Assembly: GCA_013314755.1 (NCBI GenBank)
Contig: JABUFA010000006.1
Location: 1 to 64,000, forward strand
DNA length: 64,000 nt
Source: Chthonomonadia bacterium
GTDB taxonomy: Bacteria > Armatimonadota > HRBIN16
Direction: 5' to 3'
A program made the translations under genes and the position numbers. Shown in pieces: positions 1-8,643 of the stretch (the first letter of the stretch is position 1; the number at the start of each line of letters is the position of its first letter). The notes under the pieces are model-generated. The model worked only from the letters and a program-made list of their open reading frames with translations, did no database searches and was not told where the DNA came from.

Positions 1-13
1 CTGAAAAAAGGAG

Positions 14-42
14 TTGCTTTTTCTGTACGCCAGTGCTACAAT
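14..42 (+). promoter_or_regulatory. Sigma70-type promoter for the dockerin-tailed protein
   Basis: A -35 box TTGCTT (14-19) and a -10 box TACAAT (37-42) are separated by 17 bases. The -10 is preceded by TGC, giving an extended -10. The predicted start near 49 lies about 40 bases upstream of the ATG at 90. Confidence 0.6.
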
Positions 43-89
43 AGGCATGTTAGTGCATTTCATTGAGCCTGCAAAGGAGGAAGGAAGGT

Positions 90-1247
90 ATGAAACTCGC
101 ACGTATGTTCGCAGTACCTCTGGTGGTAGGGATACTGGCATCTGCCGTCGTTGCGCAGACTTTCCCCATCACCGATTTTGAAGCGTTCCCTGCACCGTCC
201 AGCAACGGTTCCGTCATGTTCCGCCAGCCGAGCTTCTCGGGGTCCACAGGAAGCTACATCGACGGGGCAGTCAACACCGCGCAGGTAGTAACAGACATCG
301 CATATAGCGGCACCAAGTCGCTGAGGGTGAACTGGCGATTCCTGCCAGACAAACCCAGCGCATGGCTTCGGCTGACCACGTACAACACACCCAACCTGCC
401 CAATCCCGCCATTGATTTCGCGCACGCGCTCCGCTTCAAGATTTACGTTGCCAGCGGAACGCCCGATTTCTACATTACGCTCGGGGTGCGCGAAACCAAC
501 ACCACGGCGCCCATTGGCGGGAACGGAGGAGCAAGCGGAGGCATCGAGTGGATTGGAGCGACCAGCTTAGACCCCGGCTACGTGCGCCCTGTCGGCAAGC
601 TGATTACCGCCAAGAACCAGTGGGTGGAAGTGGTGTTCAACATTCCGGTGGAAACAGTTAACCCATTTGCCGGAGCCACCGCCAACGGCGTGCTGGATGT
701 GCCTCGCGGTGCGCTGGAGTGTCTTGCCTTCACACCGGTGGAGGCAGGGGCGATCGGGCCCTATCTGATCTATCTGGATGATTTTGAGCAGGTGGCGGTC
801 TGGTCGGTCTCCGGCAACGTGGAACTGCGCGACTTCGGCGGCGACGTCACCCAAGTGCCTGTCACGGTGGAACTGCGCCAGGACGGCAACGTCGTGCGCA
901 CCGCGACGGTCAGCCTGGACGCCGATGGCAACTACACCCTCCCCGCCGTTCTGCCGGGCACGTATGACCTCGCCTTCAAAGCCAGCCACTGGCTGAGAGT
1001 GGTCGTGCCGGGAGTGGTGGTCGCCAACGGTGACGTCACCGATGTCAACGTGTCGCTGACCAACGGCGACATCGACGGCGACAACGAGATCACCCTGTTC
1101 GACTTCGGTGCGCTGGTCGCCGCCTTCGGCAGTATGCCGGGCGACAGCAACTGGAACGCGGATGCTGACCTCGACGGCGACGAGGAGGTCACTCTGTTTG
1201 ATTTCGGTGTGCTGGTGCGCAACTTCGGCGCGATAGGGGACGAGTAG
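90..1247 (+). CDS. Secreted protein with carbohydrate-binding-like, regulatory-like and dockerin-type C-terminal domains
   Basis: The ATG at 90 is chosen because a strong purine-rich Shine-Dalgarno (AAGGAGGAAGGAAGG) lies just before it; an in-frame TTG at 63 lies upstream of that site. The 385-aa product starts with a signal peptide (KLARMFAVPLVVGILASAVVA, cleaved near residue 22). Residues about 25-235 resemble a galactose-binding or CIA30-like beta-sandwich. Residues about 240-325 resemble a carboxypeptidase-regulatory-like fold (VSGNVELRDF...LPGTYDLAFKA). The tail (about 328-385) carries two dockerin-like calcium repeats, DIDGDNEITLFDFG and DADLDGDEEVTLFDFG. It is probably exported and surface-associated. 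No cohesin partner is in the window, so the tail may serve as a cell-surface or structural module rather than a cellulosome plug. The domain calls are by motif; the exact role is unknown. Confidence 0.8.
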   Translation: MKLARMFAVPLVVGILASAVVAQTFPITDFEAFPAPSSNGSVMFRQPSFSGSTGSYIDGAVNTAQVVTDIAYSGTKSLRVNWRFLPDKPSAWLRLTTYNTPNLPNPAIDFAHALRFKIYVASGTPDFYITLGVRETNTTAPIGGNGGASGGIEWIGATSLDPGYVRPVGKLITAKNQWVEVVFNIPVETVNPFAGATANGVLDVPRGALECLAFTPVEAGAIGPYLIYLDDFEQVAVWSVSGNVELRDFGGDVTQVPVTVELRQDGNVVRTATVSLDADGNYTLPAVLPGTYDLAFKASHWLRVVVPGVVVANGDVTDVNVSLTNGDIDGDNEITLFDFGALVAAFGSMPGDSNWNADADLDGDEEVTLFDFGVLVRNFGAIGDE

Positions 1248-1255
1248 TCTGCCGG

Positions 1256-1280
1256 GGGGCGGACGCAGGGCGTCCGCCCC
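1256..1280 (+). terminator. Strong GC hairpin after the dockerin-tailed gene
   Basis: A perfect 11-bp stem (1256-1266 with 1270-1280, loop AGG) starts 8 bases after the stop codon at 1247. There is no real T-tract after it (TTCC), so it is either a terminator without a good U-run or a mobile GC palindrome that also ends transcripts. Confidence 0.55.
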
Positions 1281-1343
1281 TTCCACACTTTACAGCCGAC
1301 AAACTCCTCCAACCCGCTCCTGCGACGACACACGCAAATCGGG

Positions 1344-1349
1344 TATAAT
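1344..1349 (+). promoter_or_regulatory. Probable -10 element for mnmG
   Basis: A perfect TATAAT lies 32 bases before the mnmG ATG. The hexamer 17 bases upstream (TGCGAC, 1321-1326) is a poor -35 match, so only the -10 is convincing. Confidence 0.4.
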
Positions 1350-1381
1350 ACGCCTGCAATCTCCGGTGGTGGGCACAGGTT

Positions 1382-3268
1382 ATGGGCGATACTCGTTTTG
1401 ATGTCATCGTTATCGGTGCGGGACATGCCGGGTGCGAGGCGGCGCTGTCCGCAGCGCGCATGGGCTGTCACACGGCGGTCATCACGCTGAACTTTGACCG
1501 CATCGCGCACATGCCCTGTAACTGCTCCATTGGTGGACCGGCGAAAGGGCACCTGGTGCGTGAGATTGACGCGCTCGGCGGGCAGATGGGCATCGCCATT
1601 GACCTCAACCTGACCCATATCCGCTTCGTCGGCACGGGCAAAGGTCCCGCCATCCAGACCCTGCGGGCGCACGCCGACAAACAGCTCTATCCCCGCTATA
1701 TGCGTTCGGTGCTGGAGGCACAGCCCAACCTGGAGCTGATTCAGGGCGAAGCCACCGAGCTGATTGTGCACGGAGCGCAGGTTCAGGGCGTGTTGCTGAA
1801 GGACGGGCGCGAACTGCGGGCAAAGGCGGTCGTCATCACCTCCGGCACTTTTCTCAACGGATTGATCCATATCGGCGAGAAGCAGATGCAGGCGGGACGA
1901 GCAGGCGAGCCTCCGTCCACGGGGCTGTCGGAATCCCTGCGCAGGCTGGGCTTTCGGCTGGGACGCTTCAAGACAGGCACCACTGCGCGTGTCGCCAAAG
2001 AGAGCGTGGACTTCTCGCGCACGCAGGTGGTTCCGTCCGACCCCACTCCGCCCTTCTCGTTCCTGCATGACCGGCTGAACCCGCCGCGCGAACTGCTACC
2101 CTGCTGGCAAACGCGCACCACCAAAGAGACGCATCGCATCATCCGCGAGAACCTGCACCGCTCCGCGCTGTACGGCGGCAGGATCACCGGTATCGGTCCG
2201 CGCTACTGCCCATCCATTGAGGACAAAATCGTGCGCTTCCCCGATAAGGATTCGCACCCGGTGTTTCTGGAGCAGGAGGGCTGGGACACCAACGAGCTGT
2301 ATGTGCAGGGCATGAGCACCAGCCTGCCCGAAGAGGTTCAGCTGGCGTTCCTGCGCACACTGCCCGGTCTGGAAGAGGTGGTGATGATTCGCCCGGGCTA
2401 CGCGGTGGAGTACGACATGGTGTATCCCGACCAGCTGAAGCCAACGCTGATGACGCACGCCATCGCCGGGCTGTTCCTTGCGGGGCAGATTAACGGCACA
2501 TCGGGCTACGAGGAGGCGGCAGCGCAGGGGCTGGTGGCTGGCATCAACGCCGCGCTGTACGTGCAGGGGCGCGAGCCGATGATACTGGAACGCCACACGG
2601 GCTATATCGGCGTGCTGATTGACGATCTCATCACCAAAGGGGTGCAGGACCCCTACCGAATGCTCACCGCTCGCGCCGAGTTCCGTCTTGCCCTGCGCCA
2701 CGATAACGCCGACCAGCGCCTGACCCCCATCGGCAGGCAGGTGGGGCTGGTGGACGACCAACGCTGGGCACGCTTCACCGCCAAGCGCAGGGCGATTGAG
2801 GAGGAAACGCGCCGCCTGCAGGAGACGGTGCTTACGGGCAAGCACAACCCCCTGCTGAAGGAACGCGGTCTTGCGCCGATAGACGGACCAACCAGCCTGT
2901 ACGACCTCCTGCGTCGACCGGAGGTAACCTACGAGACGCTGTTGAGCCTGGTGCCGGTAGAGGAGCCAGCCTCGCGCGAGGTGGCGGAGCAGATAGAGCT
3001 CGCCGCCAAGTACGAAGGTTTCCTGCGCCGCCAGCAACAACAGGTGGAACAGCGCCAGCGCATGGAACACCTGCTGATTCCCGAGGACATCCAATACAAC
3101 GCCCTGCGCGCCCTCTCCCACGAAGGCAGAGAGAAGCTCTCGCGCATCCGTCCGCGCAGTATTGGGCAGGCGGCGCGCATTCCGGGCATCCGCCCCTCCG
3201 ACATCGCCGCGCTGTTGATATACCTCAAGCAGAGAAGAGAAACAGAACCAGTCGAACTCGGGGTGTAA
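1382..3268 (+). CDS. mnmG: tRNA uridine-5-carboxymethylaminomethyl modification enzyme MnmG (GidA)
   Basis: This is the FAD-dependent half of the MnmE-MnmG complex, which installs the (carboxymethyl)aminomethyl group on the wobble uridine (U34) of several tRNAs in the cytoplasm. The 628-aa length is that of the family. The N-terminal FAD-binding motif [17 protein letters not shown] (about residues 12-28) is followed by the conserved [19 protein letters not shown] segment, and GTFLNG and [10 protein letters not shown] lie further on. The C-terminal helical domain that binds MnmE is present ([15 protein letters not shown]). The ATG follows CACAGGTT, a weak ribosome site. The BrkB-family gene begins 4 bases after the stop codon, so the two are probably cotranscribed. 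No mnmE is in the window. Confidence 0.97.
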   Translation: MGDTRFDVIVIGAGHAGCEAALSAARMGCHTAVITLNFDRIAHMPCNCSIGGPAKGHLVREIDALGGQMGIAIDLNLTHIRFVGTGKGPAIQTLRAHADKQLYPRYMRSVLEAQPNLELIQGEATELIVHGAQVQGVLLKDGRELRAKAVVITSGTFLNGLIHIGEKQMQAGRAGEPPSTGLSESLRRLGFRLGRFKTGTTARVAKESVDFSRTQVVPSDPTPPFSFLHDRLNPPRELLPCWQTRTTKETHRIIRENLHRSALYGGRITGIGPRYCPSIEDKIVRFPDKDSHPVFLEQEGWDTNELYVQGMSTSLPEEVQLAFLRTLPGLEEVVMIRPGYAVEYDMVYPDQLKPTLMTHAIAGLFLAGQINGTSGYEEAAAQGLVAGINAALYVQGREPMILERHTGYIGVLIDDLITKGVQDPYRMLTARAEFRLALRHDNADQRLTPIGRQVGLVDDQRWARFTAKRRAIEEETRRLQETVLTGKHNPLLKERGLAPIDGPTSLYDLLRRPEVTYETLLSLVPVEEPASREVAEQIELAAKYEGFLRRQQQQVEQRQRMEHLLIPEDIQYNALRALSHEGREKLSRIRPRSIGQAARIPGIRPSDIAALLIYLKQRRETEPVELGV

Positions 3269-3271
3269 TCG

Positions 3272-4099
3272 GTGAGATGGCAATGGCTGGATGTGATATG
3301 GCGTGCCTATCGGAGCTGGAAGGCGCATGATGTTCCCCTGTTGTCGGCGGCAATCGCCTTTTATGCCATGCTATCGCTATCGCCGCTGCTGGTGGTAGCC
3401 GTAGCGGTGGTTGCCCTGGTGATTGACCCCGACTCCGCCTCGCGCTACCTGACAGAGGTGGTGACTCAGGTTGCCAACGAGCAGACCGCTCGGTTTGCGC
3501 AGGAAGTACTGAAGAACACGCAACGCTCTTCCAGCACCGTTTCCGCCACGAGCGTGAGTCTGCTCCTGATGCTGTTTGGCTCCGCCCGGCTGTTTCGCCA
3601 GCTGAAAACGGCGTTGAACATCGTCTGGGAGGTGCCATCCGAGGGACAGGGACTGCGTGCCGTGGTTCGCGGGCATCTGCTGGCGGTGCTGATGGTGCTG
3701 ATTGTGGCGGTTGCGCTGGTGCTGTGGCTTGGGGTGGACGTGGCTTTGCAGGCAGTCTCTTCGCGGGTGGCGACTGTGCCTGTCGTGTGGCGATGGGTGA
3801 GTTTCGGTGCGGGCTGGGTGCTGATCACTCTGCTGTTTGCCACCGCCTATCATCTCCTGCCCGACGCCCCCACCCGATGGCGAGAGATGTGGGCAGGGGC
3901 TGGCGTTGGGGCGTTCCTTTTTGTGCTGTGCAAGCTGGTGGTGGGTCTGTATCTGGGCTTTACCGGCGTGCATTCGGTGTACGGCGCGGCGAGCGCAGGG
4001 GTGGTTCTGCTGTTGTGGGCGTATTTCTCGGCGCAGGCGTTTCTATTCGGTGCAGAGTGCGCTCGCGCAGCCCGACAGCGGATGCCTGCTGAAGGGTAA
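3272..4099 (+). CDS. YihY/BrkB-family integral membrane protein
   Basis: A 275-aa polytopic protein of the YihY/BrkB family, historically mislabelled ribonuclease BN. It has the N-terminal family signature SAAIAFYAMLSLSPLLVVAVAV (about residues 25-46), the GSARLFRQLKTALNIVWEV segment, and about six hydrophobic helices ending in AGVVLLLWAYFSAQAFLFGAE. The function is unproven across the family; transport or envelope roles have been proposed. The start is GTG, 4 bases after the mnmG stop codon, which fits translational coupling. The end overlaps nothing, and a repeat-rich gap follows. Confidence 0.88.
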   Translation: MRWQWLDVIWRAYRSWKAHDVPLLSAAIAFYAMLSLSPLLVVAVAVVALVIDPDSASRYLTEVVTQVANEQTARFAQEVLKNTQRSSSTVSATSVSLLLMLFGSARLFRQLKTALNIVWEVPSEGQGLRAVVRGHLLAVLMVLIVAVALVLWLGVDVALQAVSSRVATVPVVWRWVSFGAGWVLITLLFATAYHLLPDAPTRWREMWAGAGVGAFLFVLCKLVVGLYLGFTGVHSVYGAASAGVVLLLWAYFSAQAFLFGAECARAARQRMPAEG

Positions 4100-4116
4100 A
4101 GATTCTGGTAAGCCGG

Positions 4117-4350
4117 TCGTAGGGGCAACCCTTGTGGTTGCCCTCCAGCCCCACCTGACCTCCGCACAAAAGCCCTCACCCTACCCTCTCCCACAAGGAG
4201 AGGGAATGTCCCCCTGCTTGCGGGGGGACGACAGGGGGGCTGACAACACCTGAAAACGTCCCACCTGCAGGAACACCCCTCTCCCGGCCTCTCCCCGACG
4301 CGGGGAGAGGAGATGCTCCCCCTCCCTTGCAGGGAAGGGGCTGGGGGTTA
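4117..4350. repeat. Dispersed inverted-repeat cluster, copy A
   Basis: The gap 4100-4413 has no gene. It holds three inverted-repeat units: GGGGCAACCC...GGTTGCCC near 4121-4143, a CTCTCCC/GGGAGAG-type unit near 4181-4206, and CTCTCCCCGACGCGGGGAGAG within 4276-4310. The same units recur in the same order at 60880-61055. The 35-base unit at 4276-4310 differs from the other copy (60969-61003) at one base by eye. They are non-coding and palindromic and probably form hairpins in RNA. Confidence 0.75.
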
Positions 4351-4413
4351 GGTGAACTACGGCTCGGCGGGAGCCTCGCCCTCCAGAGAACACCTCCGCC
4401 CAGTATGCCTCTC

Positions 4414-5535
4414 CTATTCCACAGCCATCTGATACACCGCCAGCGTTTCGCCTGCCGTGCGCTTCCAGGAGAAACGACCTGCCTGTTGGAAACCGCGCTC
4501 GCGCATCTGACGGCGGGTCCACTCGTTGGTCAGCACCGTATGCAGTGCCTGCGCCCACACCACCGCATCCAGCGGGGGCAACAACATACCCGCATCGCCA
4601 ACCACCTCGCGCATCACGGGTATATCACTCGCCAGCACAGGACAACCGCACCCCATCGCCTCCAGCGGGGGCAGTCCAAACCCCTCGTACAGGCTTGGGT
4701 ACATCAGCGCGTCCGCCGCCGAGTAGAACAGCGGCAGGTGTTCATCGGGCACGTAACCGGTTAGCACCGTTCTATCCTGCAGGTTCCAGCGGGCGATGGC
4801 GCGCTGTAATTCGTGCATTCCCCAGCCCGGCTTGCCCACAATCACCAGCCGATGCGGCAGGTTGCCCGGAAGCACCGCCTTTGCGAACGCCTCTACCGCT
4901 AAAGGCAGGTTCTTGCGTGGCTGGAGCACCCCAACCATCAGCGCAAAGGGCGTTTCTAACCCGTAGTAGCGGCGAAGGCTCTGCTCTGCCAGAGTGCGTT
5001 CCACCGGTTGCAGGCGTTCATCTGCGGCGTTGGGTATCGCCACCACCTTCTCGGCGGGCAGACGATACACCCGCAGGATGTCCTGCCGGCTGCTCTCAGA
5101 GACGGTAATCACCCGCTTTGCACGGCGCATGGAGGGAGGCACGGTCAGGTTGAGCAGGATGCGATGCTTGAGCGGAAAACAGCGGGGCAGGAGGCGGAAG
5201 GAGATGTCGTGCACCGTGGTGACCACGGGCATCCGCAGGCGGGTAGGAACGGTGTACTGCACATGCGCCACGTGGGCGCCGTCGGCGTTTGCCGCGTCGG
5301 GAAACAGCTTCCAGCTCCACCAGCGCAGATTGTGAGCGGGGATCACCCGATGCTTCAGCCTCGGGTCGGCGGGCAGGAGCGGCTCGGTGATGGGGGTATG
5401 GGTGTACAGCAGGATTTCATGTTCGTGCTCCAGCGCACACAGCCCGCGCAACAGCCCAAGCCAGTAGGTGCGGTCGCCGGTGTATGCTCCCGTCAGACAA
5501 CGGGCGTCAATCGCGATGCGAAGCGGCGAACTCAT
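4414..5535 (-). CDS. Glycosyltransferase family 4 (GT-B) protein
   Basis: A 373-aa GT-B glycosyltransferase of the GT4 type, transferring a sugar from a nucleotide donor to an unknown acceptor, probably in envelope polysaccharide synthesis at the inner face of the membrane. The N-terminal domain ends around the HDISFRLLPRCFPLKHR region, and VITVSESSRQDI follows. The C-terminal donor domain has MVGVLQPRKNLPLAVEAF and the EGFGLPPLEAMGCG motif (about residues 280-293), the E-x7-E signature. It starts inside the end of the upstream ppx gene (29-base overlap), so the two are likely one transcript. The substrate cannot be told from sequence. Confidence 0.9.
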   Translation of the reverse strand: MSSPLRIAIDARCLTGAYTGDRTYWLGLLRGLCALEHEHEILLYTHTPITEPLLPADPRLKHRVIPAHNLRWWSWKLFPDAANADGAHVAHVQYTVPTRLRMPVVTTVHDISFRLLPRCFPLKHRILLNLTVPPSMRRAKRVITVSESSRQDILRVYRLPAEKVVAIPNAADERLQPVERTLAEQSLRRYYGLETPFALMVGVLQPRKNLPLAVEAFAKAVLPGNLPHRLVIVGKPGWGMHELQRAIARWNLQDRTVLTGYVPDEHLPLFYSAADALMYPSLYEGFGLPPLEAMGCGCPVLASDIPVMREVVGDAGMLLPPLDAVVWAQALHTVLTNEWTRRQMRERGFQQAGRFSWKRTAGETLAVYQMAVE

Positions 5536-6427
5536 AGATAAGCCCCCACCGCAGTCCCCTCATGCTGACCGCCAGCTGGTGTGCCCCCAGACACTGCATC
5601 ACCGCATGCACAATGCACGCTCCAGTATGCAGGACAGGAGCACGTTCGGGTTCAATGCCGGGCAGGCGACGCCGTTCTTCCAATGGCAGGGCGCACAGCA
5701 GGTTCGCCAGCGCCTGGACCTGTTCGGCAGTGAGCACCGCCCCATGCACCCTATCGGGGAGGAAGTCGGTGTATTGTCCGTGAAGCGAGGCGAGGTTAAC
5801 GAACGTTCCCCCTACGCCGACCAGATATTCGCCCGTTTGCAGGGGAGGCTCATCGCGCAGGTGGGCGCGCACCTCTTCCTGCAGGTGGTGTATCTCGTCA
5901 GTGGTCGGAGGGTCGGTATGCAGGAGGGCTTCGGTCAGCCTCACCGCGCCGAGGGGGTAGCTGTGGCTTCTGGTCAGTGAACCGTTGTGTCCCCGGCTGA
6001 TTTCAGTACTGCCTCCGCCCACATCCAGCATGGTCAGGTGCGTGTATCCTGCAAACAGAGGGTCTTTCGCCACGCTCAGGTAGCTCAGGTACGCCTCCCG
6101 CTCGCCGGAGATGACCTCAACGTGCAAACCCATCTGTTCGCACGCCTGCAGGAACACCTGAGCATTGCCCGCGCGGCGCAATACCTCCGTGCCGGCGGCA
6201 ATGGTAAAATCTGCCCGATAATCGCGGACTTCATCCAGCAGGTGTTTCAACGCATCCAGAGATCGCTGCTGCGGAATCTCACCGAGGATACCCGTCTTGT
6301 TCAGTCCTTCGCCCAGTCGAGTGATACGGCTGCGTTCGCAAAGAGAGCGTATCTCGCCCCCCTGTACTTCAACAATCGTCAGGAGAATAGAATTCGTGCC
6401 GATATCGAACACTGCCAGGCGGTACAT
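5507..6427 (-). CDS. Ppx/GppA-family phosphatase (exopolyphosphatase-like)
   Basis: A 306-aa member of the Ppx/GppA ASKHA-fold family, which hydrolyses polyphosphate or pppGpp. It starts MYRLAVFDIGTNSILLTI with the phosphate-1 motif (DIGTNS), and DVGGGSTEIS provides the second glycine-rich motif. GVGGTFVNLA lies in the last third. The length fits a minimal two-lobe enzyme without the extra C-terminal HD-like domain of E. coli PPX. The ATG at 6427 is preferred because the homologous region begins there, although the frame stays open for 41 codons upstream. Its ribosome site is poor and a TATTAT sequence lies just upstream, so a short or leaderless transcript is possible. It overlaps the glycosyltransferase by 29 bases. 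Confidence 0.85.
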   Translation of the reverse strand: MYRLAVFDIGTNSILLTIVEVQGGEIRSLCERSRITRLGEGLNKTGILGEIPQQRSLDALKHLLDEVRDYRADFTIAAGTEVLRRAGNAQVFLQACEQMGLHVEVISGEREAYLSYLSVAKDPLFAGYTHLTMLDVGGGSTEISRGHNGSLTRSHSYPLGAVRLTEALLHTDPPTTDEIHHLQEEVRAHLRDEPPLQTGEYLVGVGGTFVNLASLHGQYTDFLPDRVHGAVLTAEQVQALANLLCALPLEERRRLPGIEPERAPVLHTGACIVHAVMQCLGAHQLAVSMRGLRWGLIYEFAASHRD

Positions 6428-6488
6428 CTTCGCTCTGGGTAATATAATACCACACCCATCCTCTTGGTACCGCCTGGCAGTGTGTGTT

Positions 6489-6715
6489 CTATCGTCGTTC
6501 GGGTTGTTGCATCTGCTGTTCGCGCTGAATACGTTCGCCCATTTTGCCAATCAGCGGCTGCATCTGCGGAGAGTTGTTGACACCAGGAGGTAATCTGTAT
6601 TCGCCATGCAGTCGTTGCTTCTCGCGCTGATAGCTGAACACCTGCCATGCCACCAGCACGATAGCAAGGACGAACACAACGATATGCCACGGTTAATCTG
6701 ACCGGTGTTTTTCAT
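6489..6715 (-). pseudogene. Small single-helix membrane protein interrupted by a one-base frameshift
   Basis: An ATG at 6715 with a good AGGGGG ribosome site opens a frame beginning MKNTGQIN. That frame soon leaves a sensible reading, whereas the overlapping frame continues as PWHIVVFVLAIVLVAW (a transmembrane helix), then a charged, Gln-rich cytoplasmic-like tail ending at 6489. Inserting one base near 6692-6694 would join them into a protein of about 75 residues. The only in-frame alternative start is a GTG at 6677 with no ribosome site. This is either a real lesion or a sequencing or assembly error. Function unknown. It lies 61 bases upstream of ppx in the same direction. Confidence 0.55.
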
Positions 6716-6742
6716 CGGTGTGCCCCCTGTAAAGGTTGTTTT

Positions 6743-6765
6743 GCCCCCGCCCAGAAGGCGGGGGC
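6743..6765 (-). terminator. GC hairpin after the prepilin-like gene
   Basis: A perfect 9-bp stem, GCCCCCGCC / GGCGGGGGC with a 5-base loop, lies 12 bases beyond the stop codon of the leftward prepilin gene. On that strand no T-run follows, so it is a terminator-like hairpin rather than a textbook intrinsic terminator. Confidence 0.5.
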
Positions 6766-6777
6766 GTCTTATGGACC

Positions 6778-7629
6778 TCAGTCTGCGTAGCGTGTCCACA
6801 TATTGGGAGTGGTCTGACGCAGGTACTTCACGTGTCCATCGGCAAAGGCGTGGTTTGCGCCCCTGCTATGGCGTTTATCCACGTTACCCTCTTTCTGTCC
6901 CTGAATGTAACATCCCCACAGATACGGGTTGCCGTAGACGTCGTACTCTACGTCTTCATCCACGGGATGCACGTAGATGGCGACGAAGTCTCCCTCCGTG
7001 AAGCTGCGATCGCACCAGTGGGCTGCGTCTGAAAGAGCAATGGTGGTTGCAGGCTCTTCCACAGCAGCCATTGGAGCGCCGACGTCAATGGCACCACCAT
7101 TGGGCGACAGCACCGACTGGTATACCATACCGTGATAGCAGTTCAGCCCCGAATTGCAATCGCATCGGCTGCAGAACTGGTTCTGATTGTTGTAAGCTTC
7201 GTTGTAGTAGTAACCCAGTGTCCATGGGTTTGCAGATGTACCCAGTTCCTGTCCCACTGCGGTCCCATGCAGGGATGCAACCGGGGCACAGTTCAGACGT
7301 CCGTTATCTCGCACGAACACCTGCTGAGGGCGGCTAGGGCAGCCGAACATCTGCCGGCTCTTGATGTAGGGGTAAATCAAATCCTGCCACACGAACATGG
7401 GGCACGCTCCCCATCCGTTCGCGTACACATAGGACCCGACATAGACTTCGTCGTAGTCCTGAGCGTACATCTGCACACCAAGCGCCAGCTGTTTCATGTT
7501 GCTCAGACATGCAGTGGCACGTGCTTTTTCCCGGGCTTGTGCGAACACCGGGAACAGGATGGCTGCCAGTATCGCGATTATCGCGATAACTACTAGCAGC
7601 TCAATCAACGTAAAGCCTCGCTGTTTCAT
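6778..7629 (-). CDS. Prepilin-type N-terminal cleavage/methylation protein with H-X9-DG-type C-terminus
   Basis: A 283-aa type II/IV pseudopilin-like protein. It begins [19 protein letters not shown], with the peptidase site after the glycine and a Phe at mature position 1. A single hydrophobic helix runs to about residue 30, then [26 protein letters not shown] leads into a large Cys-rich extracellular domain. The C-terminus has [17 protein letters not shown], the H-X9-DG type signature of DUF1559-like proteins common in Planctomycetes and Armatimonadota. It should be processed by a prepilin peptidase and presented at the cell surface. No pilus machinery is nearby. The ribosome site is a weak GAGAGGGAGA. 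Confidence 0.9.
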   Translation of the reverse strand: MKQRGFTLIELLVVIAIIAILAAILFPVFAQAREKARATACLSNMKQLALGVQMYAQDYDEVYVGSYVYANGWGACPMFVWQDLIYPYIKSRQMFGCPSRPQQVFVRDNGRLNCAPVASLHGTAVGQELGTSANPWTLGYYYNEAYNNQNQFCSRCDCNSGLNCYHGMVYQSVLSPNGGAIDVGAPMAAVEEPATTIALSDAAHWCDRSFTEGDFVAIYVHPVDEDVEYDVYGNPYLWGCYIQGQKEGNVDKRHSRGANHAFADGHVKYLRQTTPNMWTRYAD

Positions 7630-8201
7630 GGTTCGTTTCTCCCTCTCTCATGATTTGGTCTGAACGTCAACGCCAGCTCGCCAAATCATTCAGATGTCGA
7701 TCTTCCTGTTCGATGCAGAACCCAGCGCCCTGTGTGCACCTCCAGGCAATGCAAAGGGTAACTGTGCAGTCAGCACTGGGTTCAACGAATGCCTGGTGTT
7801 TATTTGCTTACACCTTATACGATAGTAAAATAAAGTCAATAGATAGCCTAAAACAATCAAATAATTTTTTTGTAAAGTCGTTATATACTCTTTAACAAAA
7901 ACAATATTGTATATATATCGCAATTTCTTCTTATTTTGTCTTTATGAGCGCCTCAAAAATAGGAACGATTAAATAGGCATAAAAAGCAATGGTTTAAGAC
8001 AATACTCTCGCGTGAGGCAAGCGACACCAAGCTTCAGACCTCCCCTGACAAAAGAAGGAGGAAGAGGGGAAAATATTAGCAGGAGTTACGCAATGCGGAT
8101 GGTCTCCGCAGGAGTCGGTTTGTTCGTTAACTGTGGCGACGTTTTATACAGCGTTGAGGGGTGCTTTGGCATGGCAGCCCTGGCGGAGCAGGTGTCACGA
8201 C
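7630..8201. other. Intergenic stretch with AT-rich core
   Basis: I see no gene here. The core (about 7800-7990) is strikingly AT-rich for this window, with runs of A and T. Around 8037-8073 there is a short CCTCCCC/GGAGGA/GAGGGG purine-pyrimidine palindrome that resembles the dispersed repeat families. The left end carries the leader of the prepilin gene. A short rightward open frame beginning at 8012 has no homology-like features. Confidence 0.5.
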
Positions 8202-8507
8202 CTAATCGAAATCGAACAGCTCCTCCAGAAACGACTTGCGCTTTTTGCGCTTGCGGTAGTACTCGTCATCGTAATCGTCATCGTAGCGCTTGCGATAGTG
8301 TTCTTCGCGTTCGGGATAGTCCCGTACAGGGGTCTGGGCAGTCGAGGGCATCCGCATCGCCGCTCGCTCGATAATCTTATCCAGCTCTCCCCGGTCCAAC
8401 CACACCCCGCGGCAGCTTGGACAGTAGTCTATTTCTACCCCATCTCTATCCACAGCAACCAGCAGCTCCTGACAGGATGGACAGAGCAATCTTCCGGTAA
8501 CGCGCAT
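8202..8507 (-). CDS. Zinc-ribbon (zf-TFIIB-like) small protein
   Basis: A 101-aa protein with a zf-TFIIB-type zinc ribbon at its N-terminus: CPSCQELLV (first knuckle, about residues 9-12) and CPSCRGVWLDRGELDKII (second knuckle). The rest is a highly charged tail rich in Tyr, Asp, Arg and Lys, ending FLEELFDFD. The ATG at 8507 is chosen over a longer upstream reading because AGGAGG lies 10 bases before it and the zinc ribbon starts directly after. Proteins of this family are small, mostly cytoplasmic and uncharacterised. It is divergent from rhaB (137-base gap). The role is unknown; nucleic-acid or protein binding is only a guess from the fold. Confidence 0.8.
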   Translation of the reverse strand: MRVTGRLLCPSCQELLVAVDRDGVEIDYCPSCRGVWLDRGELDKIIERAAMRMPSTAQTPVRDYPEREEHYRKRYDDDYDDEYYRKRKKRKSFLEELFDFD

Positions 8508-8643
8508 CTTGTACAAACCTCCTGTATCGGTAATCCCATACGCGGAATGCCCGCTCGTTTGTTCCCGTACCATAGCAGGATTCTTCCCGTCGGGCGCGAA
8601 TTCATTCAGCAAGACAAATCTTCGGCAAGGAGGTCACCGAACT

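Noticed and set aside
932-2068. A leftward frame across the end of the dockerin protein and mnmG
   Set aside because: It spans a terminator and two well-supported genes on the other strand and has no initiation signals.
8012-8374. A 120-codon rightward frame
   Set aside because: It overlaps the zinc-ribbon gene on the other strand and runs through a repeat-like tract; no ribosome site.
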